From the NCBI GenBank assembly GCA_009777845.1, contig WRLD01000004.1:55911-119910 (forward strand): a stretch of DNA of 64,000 nucleotides. Direction: 5' to 3'. The position numbers were made by a program, and so were the translations under genes. Of the stretch, positions 34,295-41,633 are shown one piece after another; position 1 is the stretch's first letter; the number at the start of each line of letters is the position of its first letter. This DNA is from Defluviitaleaceae bacterium. GTDB lineage: Bacteria; Bacillota; Clostridia; Lachnospirales; WQUN01. The notes under the pieces are model-generated. The model saw only the letters and a program-made list of their open reading frames with translations. It was not told the DNA's origin and made no database searches.

Positions 34295-34558
34295 ATGAAT
34301 CTAAAACTTATCAACACAGGCTTTGGCAACACCGTACCAGTAAGCAGAATTATTGCTATCGTAGGTACAGACTCGCTTCCAGTAAAGCGAAGCATTGCGG
34401 AAGCAAAGGAAAAGCAAATGCTCGTGGACTCTACACAGGGGCGGAAAACGCGTGCGGTTATTTATACCGACAGCGGCCACATGGTCTTGTCCGCGCTTCA
34501 GCCAGAAACGCTTGCGGCGCGCGTTGATTCCACCGCAGAAGCGGAAATCGACGAATAA
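34295..34558 (+). CDS. remA: Extracellular matrix regulator RemA
   Basis: 87 residues. The DUF370/RemA core is plain: LINTGFGNTVPVSRIIAIVGTDSLPVKRSIAEAKEKQMLVDSTQGRKTRAVIYTDSGHMVLSALQPET. RemA is a DNA-binding protein that controls matrix and osmoprotection genes in Bacillus. The conserved neighbours yicC (upstream, separated by two genes) and gmk (one base downstream) support the call. GGGGGTT precedes the ATG. Confidence 0.95.
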   Translation: MNLKLINTGFGNTVPVSRIIAIVGTDSLPVKRSIAEAKEKQMLVDSTQGRKTRAVIYTDSGHMVLSALQPETLAARVDSTAEAEIDE

Positions 34559-34559
34559 A

Positions 34560-35174
34560 ATGGACGGCATGTTGGTAATCATCTCCGGGCCGTCCGGTTC
34601 GGGAAAAGGGACGGTAGTAAAACGCCTACCGTCCCAAAACGGCTACGCGTTGAGCATTTCTGTCACTACACGCAAGCCGCGCGAGGGCGAGCTGCACGGG
34701 CGCGATTATTTCTTTACTACCGAGCAGGATTTTATTACAATGCGTAATGAGAACGAGCTGCTCGAACACGCCGTCTACGTGGGCAATTATTACGGCACGC
34801 CGCGTAAATATGTGGAGGAACAAATCGCCAAGGGGAAAATAGTGGTATTGGAAATAGAAGTATACGGCGCATTGCAGGTTAAGGAAAAGTTTCCGTCTGC
34901 TGTGCTTATTTTCCTAATGCCCCCTACCCTACCCGAGCTTGCCAACAGGCTAAGAACACGCGGCACAGAGGACGCGGTAACCATAGACGCGCGGCTGAAA
35001 AAAACCTTGGAGGAAATACCGCTAATTAACCGCTACAATTACCTTGTAATCAACGACCTTGTGCCAAGCGCGGTAGAAAAAATCAACGCCATTGTCGAAG
35101 CCGAGCGAATGAGGCCTTTCCGTTGTATGGCGGAAATAGAAGCGTTTACAGAAAGTAAAACCAGTCAACTATAA
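34560..35174 (+). CDS. gmk: Guanylate kinase
   Basis: 204 residues. Phosphorylates GMP to GDP. P-loop ISGPSGSGKGTVVKRL at the N-terminus, GMP-binding ISVTTRKPREGELHGRDYFF, IEVYGALQVKEKFPSAVLIFLMPP, and the lid region RLRTRGTEDAVTIDARL are all present. The ATG at 34560 lies one base after remA's stop; a second ATG three codons later is possible. Family length is normal (about 200). Confidence 0.95.
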   Translation: MDGMLVIISGPSGSGKGTVVKRLPSQNGYALSISVTTRKPREGELHGRDYFFTTEQDFITMRNENELLEHAVYVGNYYGTPRKYVEEQIAKGKIVVLEIEVYGALQVKEKFPSAVLIFLMPPTLPELANRLRTRGTEDAVTIDARLKKTLEEIPLINRYNYLVINDLVPSAVEKINAIVEAERMRPFRCMAEIEAFTESKTSQL

Positions 35175-35192
35175 TATAAAAGGAGTTTTTTA

Positions 35193-35678
35193 ATGCTTAC
35201 ACCATCGTATTCCCAGCTAATGGACGTAATTAAGCAGTGCGAAAAGCTAGACAAACGCGTCACTAGCCGTTACACAGTAGTCTTGGCGGCGGCAAAAAGA
35301 GCGCGCCAGCTTATTGACGGCGCGAATCCGCTAACCTACGCGCCTACAGACCGCGCCGTGTCGATTGCAGTAAAAGAAATGAGCGAGGCAAAGCTACGCA
35401 TAAAAGTAAACGAAAACCTAATCGACTGCGGCCAGGAGCGTATAATGCGCGACCCGTTCCGCTACCGTACCGCGCTTTCCAAGGACGATTTACGCGAGGA
35501 CTTAAAGCAGGATTACGCGCCCACGCCGTACAATATGGACGACGATTTTGAGGACGACTCCTTTGCCACAAGGCAAGAGCCAACGGAAAACGTAACCGAG
35601 GAGGAGGACGACTTCACCCTCTACGGCGACGAGGACGAGGAAACGAAAACGGACGAGGACGCGGACGATAGTGAGTGA
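35193..35678 (+). CDS. rpoZ: RNA polymerase omega subunit, extended acidic tail
   Basis: 161 residues. The N-terminal half is the omega consensus (MLTPSYSQLMDVIKQ, SRYTVVLAAAKRARQLIDG, DRAVSIAVKEMSEAKLRIK), aiding assembly of RNA polymerase beta-prime. The remaining 80 residues form a long acidic tail (TEEEDDFTLYGDEDEETKTDEDADDSE), so the protein is about twice the usual 65-90 residues. An AAAAGGAG site precedes the ATG. The stop overlaps the priA start by eight bases and the first C repeat by two bases, so the rpoZ end may have been set by that insertion. coaBC, usually next, is absent. Confidence 0.92.
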   Translation: MLTPSYSQLMDVIKQCEKLDKRVTSRYTVVLAAAKRARQLIDGANPLTYAPTDRAVSIAVKEMSEAKLRIKVNENLIDCGQERIMRDPFRYRTALSKDDLREDLKQDYAPTPYNMDDDFEDDSFATRQEPTENVTEEEDDFTLYGDEDEETKTDEDADDSE

Positions 35679-37803
35679 GCAGGCAGTAAGGGCTTGTCCA
35701 AGCGGTTTTCTTGGACAAGACCGCACGCCGACCAAGCAGGCAGTAAGGGCTTGTCCAAGCGGTTTTCTTGGACAAGACCGCACGCCGACCTTCGCTCTTG
35801 TCTGTGTCGATATTCTCCACGGCGATGTCGATAAGCTATTCCACTATATAATCCCTAGCGGGCTTGCTGTTTCCGCAGGGGTTCGCGTTCGTGTGCCTTT
35901 CGGCAAAGGCTCGGGCATTAAGCTAGGCTATGTAATGGCTGTGTCGGACGAGCCGCCCGACGATGTAACCAAGCTAAAGGAAGTCCATAGCGTGTGCGAC
36001 GACTTTCCTGTGCTTACCGAGGAAACAATTAGGCTTGCACACTGGATGCACAAAAAGTATTATACTATTCTGGCGGCGTGTGTGCGTTCGATTATTCCTA
36101 CGTTTAAGGCGGACGGCAGCTTTCCCAGCACGCGCGCAAAAAAGGCAAAAACGCCCGCCCCAAGCAACACGGAAATTACACTAACCAACGAACAGCAAGC
36201 GGCAATTTCCCAAATAGAAAATTTGCTAAGGGACGGGGCTAATCCGCTTTTGCTTCACGGCGTAACGGGGAGCGGCAAAACCGAGGTATATCTGCACACC
36301 ATCGAGAAAGTCCTAGCAAGCGGCAAGCAAGCCATTGTCCTTGTACCCGAAATCGCGCTTACGCCGCAAATAGTGGGGCTTTTTTCGGAACGCTTCGGGG
36401 AAGCGGTAGCCGTTACGCATAGCCGCCTTACGCCAGGCGAACGCTTTCGCATATGGAAAATGGCTCTAAACAGCGAGGTCAAGCTAGTAATCGGGCCGCG
36501 CTCGGCTGTTTTCGCGCCGTTCCCACAGCTTGGGCTTATCGTGATTGACGAGGAACACGAGAACACCTACCACTCCGAAACCGCGCCAAAATACGACACC
36601 CGCGAGGTGGCAATTAAACGCGCCGAGCTTAGCGGAGCGGTGGTTATTCTCGGCTCTGCCACACCTGCGCTTGATTCGTATCTAAAGGCAAAAGACGGCA
36701 GGTACGCACTGGCAAGGCTAACCGAACGCATTAACAAAACCCTGCCGGAAATTCACATAATAGACATGCGTAGAGAAATGGCGCGCGGCAACACCTCCGT
36801 TTTCTCCGCGCCGTTCCAAGAAGCATTAAGCGAAACCCTCACCGCAGGCAAGCAAGCGATTTTATTTTTAAACAGGCGCGGATACTCGTCATTTGTGAGC
36901 TGCAGATGGTGCGGGCATGTTATGACATGCGAAAATTGCCGCGTAAACCATACATATCACAATACCGCAGGGGGCAAGCTACTGTGCCATTATTGCGGCA
37001 AGGGCGTGCCTCTGCCGACAAAATGCCCTGCCTGTAGCTCCGAGCATATAAGACGTTCAGGAACAGGCACACAGAAAATAGAGGACGAAATAGCACAGCT
37101 TTTCCCCGATACAAAAATCCTACGCATGGACATGGACACCACACGCGGAAAACACGGACACGCCAAGATTCTAGGCGCGTTCCGCAACGAGGAAGCACAA
37201 ATTTTAATCGGTACGCAAATGGTAGCCAAGGGCTTGGACTTCCCCAAGGTGACAATGGTGGGGGTCGTGGCGGCGGATATGTCGCTGTATACTGGCGATT
37301 TCCGCGCAGGGGAATATTCCTTCCAGCTGCTTACGCAGGTGGCAGGGCGTGCAGGACGTGCAGGCGATGCAGGGCGCGTATTCATTCAAACCTACAACCC
37401 CGACCATTACGCAATTGCCCTAGCGGAAAGCGGCGATTACGAAAAATTCTACGAATACGAGATGTCGCTAAGGCGCGCCATGAATTATCCGCCGTACGAG
37501 CATGTGTTTTCCGTCATGCTTACAGGGCCGGACGAAAGAGCCGTAATCAACGCCCTGCAAAAGCTATCCGCGACAATGGTATATTGTGCCAGGCTCGCTA
37601 AAAACAGCTTTGAGATAATAGGGCTGTCGCCCGCGTTTGTTTCCATGATACGGCGCGTGTACCGCTGGAAGTTATTGGTAAAATGCAAGGAAGAAGCACC
37701 GCTTGTGGCGTTTGTGTTATATTGTATAAAAAAGCTAAAAGAGAACGACACCTTAAAGGACTTGACGATTCACCTTACACTTAACCCGAGAATAATGGAG
37801 TGA
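35671..37803 (+). CDS. priA: Primosomal replication helicase PriA with repeat-derived N-terminus
   Basis: 710 residues. Restarts stalled replication forks by unwinding DNA and loading the replicative helicase. Core motifs: GVTGSGKTEVYL (about 196), VLVPEIALTPQIV, VIDEEHENTY (about 290), LGSATPALDS, then eight zinc cysteines (CRWCGHVMTCENC, CHYCGKG, CPACSSEHI; about 410-455), TQMVAKGLDFPKV and LLTQVAGRAGRA. Residues 1-40 are not PriA sequence: they are two tandem copies of QAVRACPSGFLGQDRTPT encoded by C repeats. Conserved sequence begins at FALVCVDILHGDVDKLFHYIIP. The GTG at 35671 provides the start. Because the insert is 2 x 57 bp the frame is kept. Confidence 0.93.
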   Translation: MSEQAVRACPSGFLGQDRTPTKQAVRACPSGFLGQDRTPTFALVCVDILHGDVDKLFHYIIPSGLAVSAGVRVRVPFGKGSGIKLGYVMAVSDEPPDDVTKLKEVHSVCDDFPVLTEETIRLAHWMHKKYYTILAACVRSIIPTFKADGSFPSTRAKKAKTPAPSNTEITLTNEQQAAISQIENLLRDGANPLLLHGVTGSGKTEVYLHTIEKVLASGKQAIVLVPEIALTPQIVGLFSERFGEAVAVTHSRLTPGERFRIWKMALNSEVKLVIGPRSAVFAPFPQLGLIVIDEEHENTYHSETAPKYDTREVAIKRAELSGAVVILGSATPALDSYLKAKDGRYALARLTERINKTLPEIHIIDMRREMARGNTSVFSAPFQEALSETLTAGKQAILFLNRRGYSSFVSCRWCGHVMTCENCRVNHTYHNTAGGKLLCHYCGKGVPLPTKCPACSSEHIRRSGTGTQKIEDEIAQLFPDTKILRMDMDTTRGKHGHAKILGAFRNEEAQILIGTQMVAKGLDFPKVTMVGVVAADMSLYTGDFRAGEYSFQLLTQVAGRAGRAGDAGRVFIQTYNPDHYAIALAESGDYEKFYEYEMSLRRAMNYPPYEHVFSVMLTGPDERAVINALQKLSATMVYCARLAKNSFEIIGLSPAFVSMIRRVYRWKLLVKCKEEAPLVAFVLYCIKKLKENDTLKDLTIHLTLNPRIME
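35677..35790 (-). repeat. Two tandem C elements inside the start of priA
   Basis: C copies at 35677-35733 and 35734-35790, 57 bp each, in reverse orientation to those at 23358 and 27630. Ends are AAGCAGGCAGTAAGG and CCGCACGCCGACC. The stem is TTGTCCAAG/CTTGGACAA instead of TTGTCTAAG/CTTAGACAA, so base pairing is kept by paired changes. Confidence 0.9.
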
Positions 37804-37808
37804 GAAAA

Positions 37809-38363
37809 TTGGGCATACGAATTATACGCAAAGAGGGCGACGAAATACTTAAAAAGAAAAGTAAAACGGTAAAAGAAATTACGCCGTCTATTTTGGAGCT
37901 GTTGGACGACATGCAGGCGACTCTGCGTTCGCTAGACGCGGTAGGCATAGCCGCGCCGCAGGTGGGCGTATTGAAGCGCATTTGCATAGTAGAGGCCGAG
38001 GACGAGTTATACGAGCTGATAAATCCGCAAATAATAAGCCATAGCGGCACGCAAACAAGCAATGAGGCGTGCCTGTCCGTACCAGGTCGTAGCGGCAATG
38101 TCGAACGACCGCTCGAAATAACCGTAACCGCGCTTAACCGCGACGGCGAGGAGTACACGATTGAGGCGGACGATTTTCTTACGACGGTGCTATGCCATGA
38201 GCTAGACCATTTGGACGGTGTGCTTTTTATCGAAAAGGCTACTAATATACAGGAAATTACTAACGAGGAATTGAACGCTAGGAAGCAGGAGCGGAGGAAT
38301 CGGTCGAGGGAGCGGGGGAATCGGTCGAGGGCTTATTCTCGGGAGCGTGGGCGGTTGCGTTAG
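37809..38363 (+). CDS. def: Peptide deformylase
   Basis: 184 residues from the TTG at 37809; GGAG at 37797-37800 lies eight bases upstream, better placed than for a GTG at 37800 that overlaps the priA stop. Removes the formyl group from nascent proteins. The three metal-site motifs are present: VGIAAPQVG, EACLSVPG and HELDHLDG. It pairs functionally with the following fmt. The last about 27 residues are an Arg/Ser-rich tail (RRNRSRERGNRSRAYSRERGR) encoded by a local tandem repeat, unusual for the family and probably disordered. Confidence 0.93.
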   Translation: MGIRIIRKEGDEILKKKSKTVKEITPSILELLDDMQATLRSLDAVGIAAPQVGVLKRICIVEAEDELYELINPQIISHSGTQTSNEACLSVPGRSGNVERPLEITVTALNRDGEEYTIEADDFLTTVLCHELDHLDGVLFIEKATNIQEITNEELNARKQERRNRSRERGNRSRAYSRERGRLR

Positions 38364-38375
38364 GGGTGAATGGAG

Positions 38376-38500
38376 CGCGGATTTGGTGGATTTTAAGGCA
38401 TGGAACGCGGATTTTCGCGGATTTGGCAGATTTACGCGGATTTTTTCGGGCGCGTTTTCTAAATCCGTGTAATCCGTGAAAATCCGTTAAATCCGTGTTA
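38376..38500. repeat. D-family GGATTT array
   Basis: Array from GCGCGGATTTGGTGGATTTT through CGCGGATTTTCGCGG to AATCCGTTAAATCCGTG, folding on itself. Confidence 0.8.
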
Positions 38501-38523
38501 TAAATCAATTAAATTTGCCTTTC

Positions 38524-38681
38524 ATTGTCTGCTGTGCCACGCTCCCTCTGTGCCTCTGTGTGAAAAAATCTTTTTGATAAATAATGAACGTAGGTAAAGC
38601 GTATAACTTCCATTTTCTTTAGTTAAAAGATTTTCACACAGAGGCACAGAGGCACAGAAGGAACGGGGCACGGCAGACAAT
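38524..38681. repeat. E-family element with long inverted termini
   Basis: Left arm ATTGTCTGCTGTGCCACGCTC then CCTCTGTGCCTCTGTGTGAA; right arm TTCACACAGAGGCACAGAGG then GGCAGACAAT. About 50 bases of unique centre contain AATGAACGTAGGTAAAGCG. There is no coding capacity. A second copy lies at 56974. Confidence 0.85.
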
Positions 38682-38689
38682 ATACGTGG

Positions 38690-38793
38690 ATTTTTAATTG
38701 TACGGATTTTGATAAACACGCCAGATAGAATCCGCGAAAATCCGTTAAATCCGCGCAAATCCGCGTTCCATAATCTTTTAAATCCGCGCCCTA
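38690..38793. repeat. D-family GGATTT array
   Basis: GTGGATTTTTAATTGTACGG and TAAATCCGCGCAAATCCGC. It follows the E element. 38364-38847 holds only D and E repeats. Confidence 0.7.
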
Positions 38794-38847
38794 TCACTCT
38801 CTTAATATTTCCATTCTATCTAATTCTCAGAAAGGGGAAAAACACAA

Positions 38848-39765
38848 GTGAAAATCATCTTTATGGGAACGCCTGCGTTTGCCGTGCCGTCCTTGCAAGC
38901 CTTGTTCGCAAAGCATGAGGTGCTTGCGGTATGCACTCAGCCCGACCGACCCGCAGGGCGCGGTCACAAAATGCAGATAAGCCCAGTAAAAGCCGCCGCG
39001 TTGGAATACGGCGTACCTATTTTTCAGCCCGAAACGCTCCATATATCAAATGTCGAAATCCGCGGCGAGCTATCGAGCCTTGGCGCGGCTCTTTTTGTGG
39101 TGGTGGCGTACGGCTTATTGCTTCCAAAGGGCGTTTTAGCCATGCCGACCCACGGCTGTATAAATGTCCACGCTTCCCTTTTGCCAAAATATCGCGGCGC
39201 GTCCCCTATCCACTCCGCACTGCTTAACGGCGATACGCAGACAGGAATTACCATAATGCAAATGGACAAGGGGCTTGACACTGGCGACATTATTCTACAG
39301 CGTACTCTCGATATTTCCCCTGCGGAGCGTTTTTCGGCACTGCACGACAGAATGGCGGCACTCGGCGCGCAGGCTCTGCTCGAAGCCGTGGCATCAATCG
39401 AAAACGGCACGGCGGTAAGAACAAAACAAGACGACACGCTCTCTAGCCACGCGCCCATGCTAAAAAAATCTGACGGACAAATAAACTGGAGCGACACAAG
39501 CGCGAAAATAATCAACATGACACGCGCGTTTGACCCTGCGCCTGGGTGTTCTACTATGTACAACGGCGAGGTGTTAAAGGTCTGGAAATGCGAAGCCCTG
39601 CCCGAGGATTTTTTGGCAGGACAGGAAGCAGGGGCGATGGGTACTGACCCGCGCGGCATAGCCGTAAAAACAGGCGATGGCGCGGTTGTGCTTACGGAGG
39701 TGCAGGCGTTGGGCAAAAGGCGTATGTCGGCGGTGGAGTTTTTGCGAGGGCAGAGGGGGAGTTAG
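38848..39765 (+). CDS. fmt: Methionyl-tRNA formyltransferase
   Basis: 305 residues from a GTG with AAAGGGG upstream. Formylates Met-tRNA for initiation. N-terminal IIFMGTPAFAVPSLQAL, folate/active-site HASLLPKYRGASPIHSALLNGDTQTGITIMQMDKGLDTGDI and the C-terminal OB-like domain (DGQINWSDTSAKIINMTRAFDPAPG) are complete. It follows def, as is usual, but repeats lie between them. A terminator follows at 39793. Confidence 0.96.
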   Translation: MKIIFMGTPAFAVPSLQALFAKHEVLAVCTQPDRPAGRGHKMQISPVKAAALEYGVPIFQPETLHISNVEIRGELSSLGAALFVVVAYGLLLPKGVLAMPTHGCINVHASLLPKYRGASPIHSALLNGDTQTGITIMQMDKGLDTGDIILQRTLDISPAERFSALHDRMAALGAQALLEAVASIENGTAVRTKQDDTLSSHAPMLKKSDGQINWSDTSAKIINMTRAFDPAPGCSTMYNGEVLKVWKCEALPEDFLAGQEAGAMGTDPRGIAVKTGDGAVVLTEVQALGKRRMSAVEFLRGQRGS

Positions 39766-39792
39766 GGCGTGTGCAGGCGATAAAGTATAAGC

Positions 39793-39828
39793 AAAAAGGT
39801 GCAATCATTAAAGCGATTGCACCTTTTT
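39793..39828. terminator. Bidirectional terminator between convergent genes
   Basis: AAAAAGGTGCAATC and GATTGCACCTTTTT pair perfectly around a short loop, with A- and T-runs on each side. It serves fmt (+) and the surface-protein gene ending at 39841 (-). Confidence 0.88.
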
Positions 39829-39840
39829 GTATGCTTTCTT

Positions 39841-41583
39841 TTAATAATAGACGATTACAATTTGTCTTGTGCTGTTAATCCAGTCTACCGCACAGCCTAG
39901 GCTCTCGGCGGCGAAGCGTATCGGTACCATTGTTCTGCTGTTGATGGAAGTAGCAGGAACGTCTGCGAATTTAACCGCGCCGTTTAGTGTAAATTCTTCC
40001 TTGTCGAGTATCATTTTAACGGTGTTATGTTGGTAGCTTAGTGCAATCTCTCGTATTACTTCGCTCCAACCGATACTGCCGCCCATGCCCTCTACAATCG
40101 CCCGAATTGGTACTAGAGTGCGATTGTTTAAAATCAATGGGGTTGTGCCACGCCCTTGGTCTATTTCAAGCTCTTGACCGTTTAATGTCATGTATGGGTT
40201 ATCCAAGGTCATTAAAATAAATTTTCTAGTGGCTTGTGCTGTTGGCGGTGTAAGAGTATCGCCTAGAATTTGACTTGCTGTAGCTATTGTAAGTTTGATT
40301 GACGGTGGGCTTAAACTTTCAGAAACACCTAGAAATGGATTTGCTTCCGCCAAAACCGAACGCACAGTATAATAATATGTTGTGTTTGGTTTTACATTAA
40401 CGTCAACAAATTCGGTGCTTGTAATGTAAAAGTCTGTTACGGAAATGCCCTCGTCGTTTGGATTTGTGGAGCGGTATACCCGATAGCCTAGTGCGTTAAA
40501 ATCCTTGTTCCAACTGAATTTTACACCTGAGTTTATTGCTTCGCCTTGGAAACCTCTAACCTCATACATATAACCTATTGACGGTGGCGGAGTGTTGATT
40601 ACTGGCGGTTGTATTTGCGGTGTTGGCGGCTGTGGCGGTTGTGGCGTTGGTGTCGGTTGTGGCGTGGGCGGTGCTACAGAGGTTTGCCATTGGGCATAGT
40701 AAGTCAGAGTACAGCTCTCTGACAATCCTATTGCGATTGATTGCCCTGGATTGTCAATATCGTATGAGGTACTGTTATCAAGCCGCCAACCAGTAAAATC
40801 ATAGCCCGCCCTTACAGGAATTGCCGTTGACAACTGAAAAACTGCTACGTTGCTTATAATTTCGTGGTTGTGACTGCTTGGGGCTTGTGTTCCGCCGTTT
40901 GCATTGTATTGTATGGTTACGGTGTTGGTGGTTGGTGTTGGTGTTGGTGTTGGTGTTGGTGTTGGTGTTGGTGTTGGTGTTGGTGTTGGTGTTGAATTAT
41001 TTATCTCGTCATAATTGTTTGCACGAAAAATAGCGACTACTGGCTGACCTGTTCTTGGATAAAAGGTATTGCCATACATTACAGGGTCAATGCTATTTGT
41101 TCGTCCGTTAAAGTCTAATATGCTCATTGTCCCAGTGTTACCAGACAGGAAAATACCGTGATGACCGTCAAACACTACAAGGTCTCCAGGTTTGGCGTTT
41201 GCCCTGCTTACGGACGTAGTACCAGCAGGTACACTTGCAGTAAATGCTTTATTGGTTTTAATTCCAAAAATATACCAAAAAGCAAATCTTGCAAATGAGA
41301 CACATGTCCAAGCGTCATTAAGTTCGTTTCGTGAATATCCCATGCTTGCCATTACATCTGATAAACGGCAATTATTACAGCTACCACTAGCACCATGCGT
41401 GCAAGCCGCACCATTTGCTGTAAAATATTTACCATCAAATGTATTTTTAAGCTGTTCTATCCTGTTTGCTACATTACCGCTTGCAGTTGGTGGTGTTGGC
41501 GCGGCTAGTATTTGCACATGCGAGGGCAAAACACCTAACAACATTATTAACGCAAGCAGAATACATAAACTTTTCTTAATCAT
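39841..41583 (-). CDS. Secreted CHAP-like amidase/peptidase with repeat and stalk domains
   Basis: 580 residues. Signal peptide (1-28); a cysteine/histidine peptidase-like domain (about 45-195) of CHAP/NlpC type, with WTCVSFARFAFWYIF as the Cys motif and KPGDLVVFDGHHGIFLSG carrying the His; a (TP)n linker (about 200-222) encoded by GGTGTT hexamers; an InlB/Listeria-Bacteroides type repeat (IQYNANGGTQAPS, VRAGYDFTGW, TYYAQW); a Pro-rich linker; a fibronectin-III-like domain (about 345-440); and a two-lobe stalk domain (about 450-580). Probably a wall-active surface enzyme. The last about 220 residues are almost identical to the upstream paralogue at 41634. Confidence 0.8.
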   Translation of the reverse strand: MIKKSLCILLALIMLLGVLPSHVQILAAPTPPTASGNVANRIEQLKNTFDGKYFTANGAACTHGASGSCNNCRLSDVMASMGYSRNELNDAWTCVSFARFAFWYIFGIKTNKAFTASVPAGTTSVSRANAKPGDLVVFDGHHGIFLSGNTGTMSILDFNGRTNSIDPVMYGNTFYPRTGQPVVAIFRANNYDEINNSTPTPTPTPTPTPTPTPTPTPTTNTVTIQYNANGGTQAPSSHNHEIISNVAVFQLSTAIPVRAGYDFTGWRLDNSTSYDIDNPGQSIAIGLSESCTLTYYAQWQTSVAPPTPQPTPTPQPPQPPTPQIQPPVINTPPPSIGYMYEVRGFQGEAINSGVKFSWNKDFNALGYRVYRSTNPNDEGISVTDFYITSTEFVDVNVKPNTTYYYTVRSVLAEANPFLGVSESLSPPSIKLTIATASQILGDTLTPPTAQATRKFILMTLDNPYMTLNGQELEIDQGRGTTPLILNNRTLVPIRAIVEGMGGSIGWSEVIREIALSYQHNTVKMILDKEEFTLNGAVKFADVPATSINSRTMVPIRFAAESLGCAVDWINSTRQIVIVYY

Positions 41584-41633
41584 TTTCTATTCTCCTTTAA
41601 CATTTTGGGTTATACCAAGCTCCGTTTAAAAGC

